The position numbers were made by a program, and so were the translations under genes. The notes below the pieces were generated by a model. It was given only the letters and a program-made list of their open reading frames with translations. It was not told where the DNA came from and did no database searches. From Bombyx mori (taxonomy: Eukaryota; Arthropoda; Insecta; Lepidoptera; Bombycidae), in contig NC_085117.1 of NCBI RefSeq assembly GCF_030269925.1, positions 3,729,001 through 3,793,000 of the forward strand: DNA of 64,000 nt, in the 5' to 3' direction. Position 1 is the stretch's first letter. The number at the start of each line of letters is the position of its first letter. Of this stretch, positions 10,162-20,337 are shown piece by piece.

Positions 10162-10529
10162 TATATTTTATTAGCTCAACGCGCGGTAAAAACAAAATGA
10201 TTTGTTTCGGTCGCGCGATGCCTCAATGCGTCCATCGACACCGCCGCGCGCGCCGCTCTGAACTGTGGCCGCCTCCATATTGTCTAGTACCTTTGTTTCA
10301 CTCGCACATCGTGCAGCTCATCACCGCCAGATGTCACGCGCCTCTCACCGCTCCTCGTAACGCACCGCAAAACGCACCGCCAGTAGCTGTGGCATACTTC
10401 ATAGGTTGTCTACCATTTGTTTTCGCCGCTCCGGCTTGCCGCGCCTCACGACGCACCGCAATTCGCACCGCTCTCGGCTGTGGCCAAGGGGTAAGGTTCG
10501 GTTTACATTTGTATGGAAAAAGGGAATGA

Positions 10530-10685
10530 GGCTATAGAATAACTTGGTGTCGCTAAGTAGAGCAGGAGCTAGATGTCTTGGGCGTGACTTGGGAGGAGGT
10601 GGAACAGACTGCCCAAGATCGATGCAGATGGAAGACTGGTTGGAGCCCTATACCCTAGCAGAGGGTAATCGGAAAGAAAGAAGAA
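10530..10685 (+). repeat. RTE-like LINE 3' end
   Basis: Contains tgcccaagatcgatgcagat and ggtggaacagactg, text that decodes to the AQDRCRWK type C-terminus of craft/RTE-like reverse transcriptases. Followed by gaaagaaagaagaagaat. A reverse-oriented relative is at 15.45-15.69 kb. Confidence 0.5.
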
Positions 10686-10784
10686 GAATATATAAGTATA
10701 TGTAATGTGTTAAGTGCTTACCAAAGCCCCTAAACATAGCGTTTTTAGTAATACGTCTAATATATTTTTTTTGTTTTTTTGTTA

Positions 10785-11450
10785 TTGCCCTTATAGGCAA
10801 ACTAGCAAACAGCCCACCTGATGGTGAGTGGTTGCCGTCGTCCATGGACTTCAGCAATGCCAGGGGCAGAGCCAAGTCGCTAACTAGCGTTAAGTATTCT
10901 TCACAAGTCTCATTTGAAGAAGGATATTATGTAACAGCGCTCGGGAAACACCGCGGAGGGGGGTTAATTCCAAAGTCGGATGGTACGTAGCAAAAAATAT
11001 CTCTGGAAACGCACCGTGGGTGAACGCAGTGGCTCCAGGTAGTATAGATGAACTCTGCTTCGGTGGCGGACGATGCGATGGGAAAAACGAGATGATAGAA
11101 TCATCTCAAACAATTCCTTAGAGCATTCCTCATGGAACATACCCCGAGGTTCAAAACGATCCGTGACAATGGGATTATGGAGTCAAAGAAAAGTAGCTGC
11201 TATTTGGGAGCCTCGGCCCACAGGTGGGAGCAGTACTCCACGCGAGGCCCGACTTATGCTTTATAAAGCAAAAGTCCATGCTTGAAGTACTGTTTCGCTC
11301 TGTTGAGAACTCCCAGCATTGGACGCCAACTTGGCATTGCCCTCCAACTGACTCCGAAATTGGATATCGCTCGAAATGTCGACCCCAAGTATTTCGATCC
11401 GTGGAAGATTGCAGGGATACTTCTTGGAATTGCGGCACCGTGACAACGTT
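10785..11450 (-). repeat. Jockey-like LINE 3' end (family C), 0.67 kb copy
   Basis: On the minus strand it encodes broken text such as ILGVDISSDIQF and KAQVRPRVEYCSHLWAEAP, then [10 protein letters not shown], the C-terminal part of a jockey-type reverse transcriptase. The A-rich tail is at the low-coordinate end. 5'-truncated and frame-broken; the longest family C copy here. Confidence 0.75.
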
Positions 11451-12039
11451 AGTTAGTGGTTAACGTGCAGCGATTCACCGCAGTCGCTAACGCGAATAAA
11501 CATGTGATTATGTTTATTGTTTTATTGAACCATAAATAACCTCACTTTTTGAAGTGAAACTTCTTTAGAATCGTTGTGATGTGATTTCAAACTCGATGAA
11601 ACGAAAAAATTTAACATGAAGTTAAAATATCAATTCAAAGAGGGCGCTACCTCATACTACAAATTACAATTATTTCTATTTAGTTTATTATAAACAGATG
11701 TCGCTGCACGTAAATTCAACAATTCCTGAATCGCGATGACGTGTGTTACACAGTTGATAGAGGTTCTCGTATTTCTCTTGCTAAATCATACTTACCCGGC
11801 GTATGAATACCGTGATCATGCAGGCGGTTCCCTCAGAGTGAGGCTGCTCCATTGCACTGCAGAGTGGTTGGTGGTTGACCCTTGCGACTATTCTTATTTT
11901 TTATAAGTTTCACTTCCACTGTGTGTGACTTGCACACACACACATTTTTTTAACAACGGCTGCGTCGCTATTCAAGGAGATACACATTAGCAAAAGTATT
12001 CAAGTGGAGACCTCGTATTGGACGTCGTAGCCTGGGCAG
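11451..12039. other. Repeat-derived intergenic sequence
   Basis: 11450-11520 (gtgcagcgattcaccgcagt, cgcgaataaacat) is an inverted match to 13055-13110 beside the gag relic, probably LTR sequence. 11555-11605 matches repeat G. A cacacacacaca run lies near 11933-11944. No gene is seen. Confidence 0.45.
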
Positions 12040-12206
12040 ATAATCGTCACGTCATATCGGATCCCCTCGATCCACTATCGGTGCTTTTAGGTACTACAAG
12101 CACCAGTCAGTGTTCTCGACGAACCCGACACTTGCGACGAAGGATTCAGCGAGCAAATTAGCCCTCAGATACAGCCCACTGAGTTTCTCGTCGGATCTTC
12201 TCAGTG
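12040..12206 (+). repeat. Repeat family B, upstream part
   Basis: Carries atccactatcggtgctttta, tgcgacgaaggattc and the gagtttctcgtcggatcttctcagtg hallmark, then breaks off before the A-rich end. Confidence 0.6.
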
Positions 12207-12403
12207 CAACACAATAATGATTGTGAGCAACACAATAATTTATCTCTAAAGCCAGTTGGCACCATGCATACCAATAAGCAATAAATCAATCTTGAATGCG
12301 TTTTAATGCAAATATTTACATTCAAGTAATAAATTATAAATGTATGCGACAGCGTGTTGGCTCAAAGCATTTTTTTGTCTAAAACTAAGCGCGCGCAGCA
12401 CAA

Positions 12404-12960
12404 GTGAAACACACTCGTGAATCCGTCCTAAATCCACAAAAATGCAGTGATGATGCCAAATTCCAAGTACTTATTTCAAAATTGGGAAAGGCCCCTATAC
12501 AACAAGTCACAGATATACTCTGCAGGCCGCCTGATACTGGAAGGTATGAAACTTTAAAAGCACGCTTGTTAGATATTTATGAGGAATCTGAGAATCGTCA
12601 GGTGTAGAAACTGATTGGTGAGATGGAGCTCGGCGATCAAAAGCCCTCACAGCTTCTTCGCCGTATGCGTGACCTCGCCAGGGACAAAATACCTGATGAC
12701 ACACTCCGAGTTTTATGGCAAGGCCATCTGCCCGCACCTGTAAGAACCGTCCTGGCGATTACTGAGACTAAGGACATGGAGAAATTAGCTGCCGCTGCAG
12801 ACAAGGTAATGGAGACGTTACAGCCGTCGCAGTTACCGGTCGTCGAAGCCAAAGTACCAGCTCAAACGAGTGGTAATAAGGATATATTAACTGAGATAGC
12901 AAAGCTGAGCATCCGCATGAGGAACATGGAGCGATTTCAACGTAAGGGATCACGTCGGGG
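12404..12960 (+). pseudogene. LTR-retrotransposon gag relic
   Basis: Two adjacent open stretches in one frame, split by TAG at 12605-12607, read ISKLGKAPIQQVTDI and YETLKARLLDIYEESENRQ, then LLRRMRDLARDKIPDDTLR and LWQGHLPAPVRTVLA. These are typical of the Gag protein of insect Ty3/gypsy-like elements. There is no protease, RT or integrase after it. The in-frame stop and the missing zinc knuckle make it dead. Confidence 0.7.
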
Positions 12961-12964
12961 TCAC

Positions 12965-13172
12965 CAGTGTGAGGTTTATTGGTGTTGTGGGTTTATTATA
13001 CGTTCTCCTCAGGAAACCTCATCAGAGTGGTCAATAAAACACTAAGTATAAAGTATAAATTATATGTTTATTCGCGCAGCGACCGCGGTGGATCGCTGCA
13101 CTTTAACCACTGGCTGTATGCACAATAACTGCATAGTAAGCGAAGCGGGGCGGGGTATCATTCCCCTACACT
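12965..13172. repeat. LTR-like segment after gag relic
   Basis: Starts tgtgaggtttattgg and ends near tcattcccctaca. Contains gcagcgaccgcggtggatcg, which reappears inverted at about 11465. Position and TG...CA ends suggest an LTR, but no second direct copy was found. Confidence 0.35.
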
Positions 13173-13309
13173 AAGATTTCAATAGGTTAATCAAGCAAAA
13201 TAGACGTTTTTTTTGGTACATATCCCATTCGTGTAACGCTTAGGCCCAAAATGGGGTTTCTCCTTTAAAAGTCATCGCGGCCTAGACGTATCGAGCGATG
13301 CCAGTCTTC

Positions 13310-13440
13310 GAATCGATTTTTCTAATGGAATATTTGTTTGAGTTAAGCACGAATTATTTTCAGGACAAAGGATCTACAACGGGCAATAAAAATCAAGCCC
13401 GCAAAAATTACAATTTGTTTAATTACTGCGAAATTTGGAC
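13310..13440 (+). repeat. Diverged Bm1 head
   Basis: Shows cgatttttctaatggaatat and caataaaaatcaagcccgca, matching the tRNA-related and linker part of Bm1 but heavily diverged. It abuts the Thr/Ala-rich segment that follows. Confidence 0.45.
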
Positions 13441-13444
13441 TTAG

Positions 13445-13849
13445 ACCTCGAGCCTGAAATTGGCTGGCGACATTCGCTTTGTTATGTCCACTGGCTCCAG
13501 CAAAAAAAAACTTTCAACAAAAAAACATTTGACGAGCACAACGTGTCCAAGCATTACTTCTAGAACAAATTCTTTAAGTGCCGCGCCAATGGATATTACC
13601 AGATTTACAACGCTTATGTCGATTGGAAAAGCACTAATTTTAACATCCACTACAGGATTGAAGTCATCCACGACTACCTTTTCCAGACCTGCTTCGACTA
13701 CGGCAGCCCCTTCTGCCTCTAGCCCCGCAGACCCCAGTGCCACAACTGCTGCTCTAACCTCCGCTCCGACCTCTGTACCACTTGTTGCTACAACTCCAGC
13801 CCCTAGAGGAGGGGTACAAGAGCTCATCAGACGCGTTGGTGCGAAATGA
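13445..13849 (+). CDS. Thr/Ser/Ala-rich coding segment, paralog of the 20.3-kb repeat protein (partial)
   Basis: The frame is open from an acceptor-like GGACTTAG at 13444 to TGA at 13849. The second half reads FSRPASTTAAPSASSPADPS, then ATTPAPRGGVQELIRRVGAK. Two features suggest a paralog of the downstream octapeptide-repeat gene: the Thr/Ala/Pro composition with a short hydrophilic C-terminus, and the shared block in the 3' flank (gttacagtcaaagt at 13999 versus gttacagtctaagt at 21365). AATAAA lies at 13882-13887. The N-terminal half is Lys/Ser/Thr-rich and uncertain, and no signal-peptide exon was found. It may be a real terminal exon or a decaying copy. Confidence 0.4.
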   Translation, partial: TSSLKLAGDIRFVMSTGSSKKKLSTKKHLTSTTCPSITSRTNSLSAAPMDITRFTTLMSIGKALILTSTTGLKSSTTTFSRPASTTAAPSASSPADPSATTAALTSAPTSVPLVATTPAPRGGVQELIRRVGAK

Positions 13850-14039
13850 ATACAATGTAGACAGTATCAAGATTTATATGAAATAAATAATGTTTAATAC
13901 AATTGATGTGTTATGCGTAATTTAAGTGTCATTTATCATTTATTTTATCATTTATTTTATTTTAAGTATCATTTGAGGTAAGAAATTTTAGTAATCATGT
14001 TACAGTCAAAGTAAAAAAAAACGATTTTGATAATACCTT

Positions 14040-14255
14040 GATTTGGGGTGAGCTGTGCGTCTGGTTGTAGTGCTGAACACGGTAACCCCCTTACCCGACC
14101 CGGGTTCTGACCTCAGGGGATCGGACCAGAGTGTAGGGGAGTCGTTTAGTGGGTAGGGCCCTAAATACCATCCTTGGGCTCTCAACATCTGCGGATCGCC
14201 CAATCCCACATACCGGGGACATGGTAATAGTTTCGGCTCCCGACCTAGAAAGAAA
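14040..14255 (+). repeat. Repeat family F copy
   Basis: Reads acccgggttctgacctcagg, gtaggggagtcgtttagtgg and aaatacc, matching 42.72-42.99 kb. It resembles the untranslated end of a lepidopteran non-LTR element; that class is inference. Confidence 0.5.
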
Positions 14256-14614
14256 AGCAGTTTTCTGCGTAGTTCTATCCCGAAACAGCCAAGTGTCCGG
14301 CTTGAGCAACTGCTGTCGCTTATAGGATGATAAAATTGTCGTGCCGGTTGGTGAAACTCTAAATTGGGCATGGCGGTACGTCACATATACTGGAGTTCGC
14401 TTATGTTCGATTAATGTCTGCTGCTAAACGTAAACAGTCATTTTCTGGATCACCCCTACTTTCCCGTATTGAGTGTGGCAGCGTGTCTCGGTCATGTGCG
14501 GAGCTTCTGGTGTCAAAGTCCTTTTGATGAAAATCCAAAATGCAATTACGTTACGATGTCTTTTGGCCATAAAATACATAGGGCATACTTTTTTCCTTAC
14601 CAATTTGCTAGTAG

Positions 14615-14950
14615 CTTAAGGGGCTATTGCAGCTACGCACGAATGGGGAGGTGAGCCCATGGGCTCAACCTGAGAGAACCTGCTAGCCCAAGCAAGAGCG
14701 GTGCTTCGCAGTCTACCACCGGATCGTAATCGCGACCCACTGAGAAGATCCGATAAGAAACTCAGTGACTTCTTCTTCTATGGGTTAGTTGGTCTCGTTG
14801 GTCGATTTCTTATTTGTAATCGACTTATTCGACGAAGATGGTGACCGGTGCTGGAGGGGCCTAAAAGCACCGAGAGTGAACCCGGGGGATCCGATAAGAC
14901 CTGTTTCGGCTTTGTGTTGCCCCATTGACAAAGCACTAGTCTAATGGTGT
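14615..14950 (-). repeat. Repeat family B, reverse copy
   Basis: In reverse it carries all family B hallmarks (gatccggtggtagac, gatcttctcagtgggtcgcg, ggtgcttttagg, ccggatcccc). Degraded in the middle by ttcttcttcta. Confidence 0.65.
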
Positions 14951-15036
14951 CTGAATACGCCTACAGAATCGAATGAGTTCAAATCCTCTCGAGGACTATG
15001 TTGAGTTCATATGGACTATGTTGTGTTCATTCCCAA

Positions 15037-15386
15037 TCTTGCAGACCGAATGGTAAACCGTCAACGTCGCCCAAAACACGTCATTCCGATCCACTAACGG
15101 TGCTTTTAGATACCCCAAGCACCGGTAAGCGTTCTCGTCGAACCCGTCGTTTGCGACGAAGGGCTTGGCGAGCAAATTAACCCACAGAGACAACCCATTG
15201 AGTTTCTCAACGGATCTTCTCAGTGGATCGCGATTCCGATCCGGTGATAGATTCTGCGAAGCACTGCTCTTGCTAGGGTTAGTGTTAGCAATGAAGACAG
15301 ATTTGAGCCCCGTGAGCTCGCCTAATAGTTTCGTGAATCTAGGATAACCCCTCGAGGTTACTAGAATAGGTAGGAAGAAAAAAAAG
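15037..15386 (+). repeat. Repeat family B, long copy
   Basis: Begins tgcagaccgaatggtaaacc, contains cattccgatccactaacggt, the enhancer-like tgcgacgaagggct and tccgatccggtgatagatt. Ends gaataggtaggaagaaaaaaaa. One of the most complete copies in the window. Confidence 0.7.
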
Positions 15387-15449
15387 TTGCTCCATCGCTT
15401 GGCTCGGATATGACGCGCACGCATTTGCTCCATCATCATCATCATTCTT

Positions 15450-15690
15450 TACTATAACCCTCTGCTGGGGTTTAGGGCTCGAATAAAATCATTCTATTAA
15501 TATCAGTCTTGGGCAGTTTGTTCTAGCTCCTCCCACGTTATGCCCAAGACACCTAGCTCCTGCTCCACCGAGCGACGCCAAGTTGTCCTGGGGTGGCCTC
15601 TCTTCCTTTTACCAGACACTTTCCAGGTCAGTACTCTCTTTGATAGGCGGGTATCGGGCTTTCTCAATATATGACCAATCCAATGCCACT
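15450..15690 (-). repeat. RTE-like LINE 3' end
   Basis: In reverse it decodes to fragments of an RTE/craft-like RT C-terminus (ggattggtcatatattgaga, gtcctgggcataacgtggga style). It is the reverse-oriented relative of 10.53-10.69 kb, about 5 kb away. Confidence 0.45.
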
Positions 15691-15884
15691 TGTACGTACA
15701 AAAACCTTTTATGAATTCCTATGTCTTCAATTACAATGTGCGTTTTATAAAAGTAATTAAAATATGTATATGTACGTGTTTTGCAATGCAAGCAATAAAT
15801 GTAATGGACGAATTGTAAATCCTTTAAAGGGTTCAGTTCAAAATATTTTAATTTTTTCGATTTATTATGTAATGTTTTTGTTGT

Positions 15885-16125
15885 ATTTAACTGGGAATAA
15901 ATATATTTGGGAACAAATCGCGAATGGTCATCTGGCCCCAAATTCGGATTCCTTGTGTTATTGGTACCAGAGACTGACACACATACTTATATACGTTTAA
16001 ATATATCAATAATAAACACCTAGACAAAGAGCACACGAATGTTTGCCCGATGCGGGAATCGAACCCAAGACTGTGGACACAGCAGTTAGGGGCCTTAGCT
16101 ATTGCACCACCGAGTCAGTTAGTCA
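15885..16125 (-). repeat. tRNA-derived SINE
   Basis: In reverse it starts tgactcggtggtgcaatagc, an A-box-like start, followed by cttgggttcgattcccgcat, a B-box match, then ggcaaacattcgtgtgc. This is the layout of a tRNA-derived SINE with an internal pol III promoter. A diverged relative is at 25.98-26.23 kb. Confidence 0.65.
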
Positions 16126-16664
16126 TCATGTAATCGGTGACCAATTGACACTGCAGTCTGAACCATGCCTCTTTTGATGATTGCAGTCCGGACTCCCTGA
16201 CTTAGTCGATCTATAAAGTTAAAGATACGTTCAAAGCAGATTGTATTGCGGCTGGCAGATGTGGAAAATCGAAACTATTTTGTACATGTAGTACGCATAA
16301 AAACTTCAGAGGTGTCAAGGGACACCCGGACACCCTTTCGATTAATTAGTGAAGGAATTGTAATTTTTTTTTTTAAGATATAATAATAAATTACGGCATT
16401 ATGAAGAAGAAAAAGACAATACTATGAACTAAATTACTATTGTTGAAACGCTATCTCGAGAAACTGTACTCATTACGCGGACCAATCGGATACGAGCAAT
16501 GTCACGCGATAAGCGCCTACACGTTGATTGGTCAGAATGACGGATCTAAAAAGTGTCGTGACAACTTTTCGTAAGAATTTTTTCCGTCTAGCCCCCTTTC
16601 ACAACGCGCGATAAGGAACTTCGTTCCAAAAATATAGTTTGCGACAGGAAATAAATGGCTTAAT

Positions 16665-16832
16665 AAATGGGCCGCGATTTCGATCCGGTGGTAATTTCAG
16701 CGAAACAGTGCTCTTGCTAGGGCCAGTTTTTTACAAACTGTCTCAGGTTAAGCCTTTGAGCTCACCTACCAATTAATGAGTAGCTGGAATAGTTTCATAA
16801 ATTACTAGCGTATAGGTAGATAACTAAAAAAA
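16665..16832 (+). repeat. Repeat family B, 3' part
   Basis: Starts at ccgcgatttcgatccggtgg and runs to ggtagataactaaaaaaaa. Confidence 0.6.
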
Positions 16833-17249
16833 ATATACTGATAAATACACACTAGATATTATTATGTACATCTATACTATTATATACCTGATCAAAAATT
16901 GTTTCATATCAAAAGACATATCAGAAAGAAGAAGTCAATAGTGATTGTGATATTTTTTAAAGATTCACGGCTTATCGCACATCAAATTCACGATTCGGGA
17001 AAAACACTTTTAACTCTGTAACAGCTAATTATTGAAACATATTCTGTAAACAATACGAATAATAACGTATTGTTATGTTAATAATATTATTTAAATATAA
17101 TAAAATAATTCATAAACGTATGGTGTGCCATTTACAGTGGATTGTAGTTTAAACTGATAAATACGTGTGCAATAAAAGTGAAAGAACATGTCCTTAAAAG
17201 CGAAATGTTTGGTAAATATCTTAATTTTTTATTTTATTTATTTATTAAA
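16833..17249. other. AT-rich intergenic sequence
   Basis: No gene is called. A 22-codon frame at 17190 (MSLKAKCLVNILIFYFIY) is hydrophobic like a signal peptide but is not linked by a convincing splice site to the octapeptide-repeat exon downstream. Confidence 0.3.
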
Positions 17250-17432
17250 GTGTTAAGTGGTTATTGGAGCTCATAGACATCTACGACGTCACCCACCTGG
17301 AGATATAAATTTTAAGGTCTCAAGTTTAGTTACAGCAGCTGCCCCACCCTTACGAAACTTACTGCTTCACGGCAGAAATAGGCAGGGTGGTACCTACCCG
17401 CACGGACTCACAAGAGGTCCTACCACCATTTA
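17250..17432 (-). repeat. Bm1 SINE body
   Basis: Reads gttaagtggttattggagct and catagacatctacgacg, ending ctcacaagaggtcctaccac, i.e. the Bm1 body in reverse. Confidence 0.7.
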
Positions 17433-17682
17433 TATATTATATCGTATCAACAACATTCAAGCAAAACTTGTTATATCTAATCGAAATTGTCGAATGTCTA
17501 AATTATGTCAAGTCTACACTGATAGCAGCGAAACGAATTCAGATCTTATAGCTTTCCTTTAGAATTCATATTCGCATGTATAGTTCATTTGCTTTACGTT
17601 TCTAAAAAGCTGATTAGATTAAATATCTATGTAACGGAGTCGTTCAAGGTAATTGAAATTGAGTTATTGGTCATAGAGCGTC

Positions 17683-17840
17683 TTGTGATCGCACGAGTAG
17701 GTACCCACATTCTGCCTATTTCTGCCATGAAGCAGTAATGCTTTTCAGTTTGAAGGGTGAAGCAGTCGTTGTACTGCAAAAACGGAGACCTTAGAACTCA
17801 TGTCTCAAGATGATGGCGTTTACGTTGTAGATGTCTATGG
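17683..17840 (+). repeat. Bm1 SINE fragment abutting the minisatellite
   Basis: Reads gtgatcgcacgagtaggtac and atttctgccatgaagcagta, then gtagatgtctatgg, and stops abruptly where the 80-bp array begins. The array therefore starts inside, or replaced the end of, a Bm1 copy. Confidence 0.7.
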
Positions 17841-20114
17841 ACACTTCGATGACGTGCTCACTGTGTGCCTTGTCGACACTGGCTCTCTCACACACGTCGC
17901 TACACGCGAGCACAGCAGACACACTTCGGTGACGTGCTCACTGTGTGCCTTGTCGACACTGGCTCTCTCATACACGTCGCTACACGCGAGCACAGCAGAC
18001 ACACTTCCGTGACGTGCTCACTGTGTGCCTTGTCGACACTGGCTCTCTCATACACGTCGCTACACGCGAGCACAGCAGACACACTTCCGTGACGTGCTCA
18101 CTGTGTGCCTTGTCGACACTGGCTCTCTCATACACGTCGCTACACGCGAGCACAGCAGACACACTTCGGTAACGTGCTCACTGTGTGCCTTGTCGACACT
18201 GGCTCTCTCATACACGTCGCTACACGCGAGCACAGCAGACACACTTCGGTGACGAGCTCACTGTGTGCCTTGTCGACACTGACTCTCTCACACACGTCGC
18301 TACACGCGAGCACAGCAGACACACTTCGGTGACGTGCTCACTGTGTGCCTTGTCGACACTGGCTCTCTCACACACGTCGCTACACGCGAGCACAGCAGAC
18401 ACACTTCGGTGATGTGTTCACTGTGTGCCTTGTCGACACTGGCTCTCTCACACACGTCGCTACACGCGAGCACAGCAGACACACTTCGGTGACGTGATCA
18501 CTGTGTGCCTTGTCGACACTGGCTCTCTCACACACGTCGCTACACGCGAGCACAGCAGACACACTTCGGTGACGTGCTCACTGTGTGCCTTGTCGACACT
18601 GGCTCTCTCACACACGTCGCTACACGCGAGCACAGCAGACACACTTCGGTGACGTGCTCACTGTGTGCCTTGTCGACACTGGCTCTCTCACACACGTCGC
18701 TACACGCGAGCACAGCAGACACACTTCGGTGACGTGATGACTGTGTGCCTTGTCGACACTGGCTCTCTCACACACGTCGCTACACGCGAGCACAGCAGAC
18801 ACACTTCGGTGACGTGCTCACTGTGTGCCTTGTCGACACTGGCTCTCTCACACACGTCGCTACACGCGAGCACAGCAGACACACTTCGGTGACGTGCTGA
18901 CTGTGTGCCTTGTCGACACTGGCTCTCTCACACACGTCACTACACGCGAGCACAGCAGACACACTTCGGTGACGTGCTCACTGTGTGCCTTGTCGACACT
19001 GACTCTCTCATACACGTCGCTACACGCGAGCACAGCAGACACACTTCGGTAACGTGCTCACTGTGTGCCTTGTCGACACTGGCTCTCTCATACACGTCGC
19101 TACACGCGAGCACAGCAGACACACTTCGGTGACGTGCTCACTGTGTGCCTTGTCGACACTGACTCTCTCACACACGTCGCTACACGCGAGCACAGCAGAC
19201 ACACTTCGGTGACGTGCTCACTGTGTGCCTTGTCGACACTGGCTCTCTCACACACGTCGCTACACGCGAGCACAGCAGACACACTTCGGTGATGTGTTCA
19301 CTGTGTGCCTTGTCGACACTGGCTCTCTCACACACGTCGCTACACGCGAGCACAGCAGACACACTTCGGTGACGTGATCACTGTGTGCCTTGTCGACACT
19401 GGCTCTCTCACACACGTCGCTACACGCGAGCACAGCAGACACACTTCGGTGACGTGCTCACTGTGTGCCTTGTCGACACTGGCTCTCTCACACACGTCGC
19501 TACACGCGAGCACAGCAGACACACTTCGGTGACGTGCTCACTGTGTGCCTTGTCGACACTGGCTCTCTCACACACGTCGCTACACGCGAGCACAGCAGAC
19601 ACACTTCGGTGACGTGATGACTGTGTGCCTTGTCGACACTGGCTCTCTCACACACGTCGCTACACGCGAGCACAGCAGACACACTTCGGTGACGTGCTCA
19701 CTGTGTGCCTTGTCGACACTGGCTCTCTCACACACGTCGCTACACGCGAGCACAGCAGACACACTTCGGTGACGTGCTGACTGTGTGCCTTGTCGACACT
19801 GGCTCTCTCACACACGTCACTACACGCGAGCACAGCAGACACACTTCGGTGACGTGCTCACTGTGTGCCTTATCGACACTGGCTCTCTCACACACGTCGC
19901 TACACGCGAGCACAGCAGACACACTTCGGTGACGTGCTCACTCTGTGCCTTGTCGACACTGGCTCTCTCACACACGTCGCTACACGCGAGCACAGCAGAC
20001 ACACTTCGGTGACGTGCTCACTGTGTGCCTTGTCGACACTGGCTCTCTCACACACGTCGCTACACGCGAGCACAGCAGACACACTTCGGTGACGTGCTCA
20101 CTGTGTGCCTTGTC
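17841..20114 (+). repeat. 80-bp tandem minisatellite, about 28 units, with 880-bp higher-order repeat
   Basis: Units of exactly 80 bp start acacttcggtgacgtgctca and include ctgtgtgccttgtcgacact and gtcgctacacgcgagcacag. The last unit breaks at tgtcacgtg. Because 80 is not a multiple of 3, the frame changes every unit, so the many overlapping 60-75 codon frames are artefacts. Point variants (gtaacg, gatgtgttca, gtgatca, gtgatga, cgtcact) recur in the same order 11 units later. 18161-19040 and 19041-19920 are therefore tandem 880-bp duplicates. Confidence 0.95.
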
Positions 20115-20337
20115 ACGTGTAAATAAAAGTGTAGTTATAAGCTTCGGAATATTTGTTGTTGTTAAGCAACAATTGAATAGAATTTATTTTGCAGATACCT
20201 CTCTGTCTTTCGGCGTGTTTTACTGGTTCGTATCATTTCATTCTTAAATATAAGATAAAATGGATTTGTTTATTCAATTTAATTTTTTATTGACCCACAA
20301 AACTCTTCAGTGACAAGTTGCTATTTTTTTATTATAG

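Larger units (their letters stand above)
7996..10491. mobile_element. PIF/Harbinger-type DNA transposon arranged as a long palindrome
   Basis: Four blocks are seen: an outer terminal repeat (7996-8125), arm L (8126-9249), an inverted copy of the outer terminal repeat (9250-9375), and arm L' (9376-10491), a near-perfect inverted copy of L. Outer ends read GGGCCTGGCCACAGC and its reverse; arm ends read CCCCTTGGCCACAGCC and its reverse. Both are flanked by TAA/TTA in inverted rather than direct orientation. GC-rich subterminal arrays of gcggtgcg occur throughout the ends. Each arm carries a short MADF-like ORF and a transposase C-terminal remnant pointing toward each other. TAA-type targets, MADF-like ORF and transposase text fit PIF/Harbinger; the exact subgroup is inference. 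Confidence 0.75.

Noticed and set aside
13441..13827. 128-codon minus-strand frame
   Set aside because: Shadow of the Thr/Ala-rich plus-strand segment.
15764..16000. Pol III tRNA gene candidate near the gttcgattcccgc B-box at 16050
   Set aside because: The tRNA-like part lacks a cloverleaf and is the head of a SINE that recurs elsewhere.
17190..17255. Signal-peptide exon MSLKAKCLVNILIFYFIY for the octapeptide-repeat gene
   Set aside because: The GTAAAT donor-like site leaves the wrong phase for the G|CG junction at 20338, and the frame ends in a Bm1 copy.
17841..20114. CRISPR-like array of regular repeats
   Set aside because: No unique spacers: the whole 80-bp unit is repeated, with only point variants; the context is an insect genome.
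17800..20247. Dozens of overlapping 60-75 codon frames on both strands (e.g. starting MPCRHWLSHTRRY or MSAVLACSDV)
   Set aside because: They are the same 80-bp unit read in successive frames; the unit length is not a multiple of three and there is no single continuous frame.
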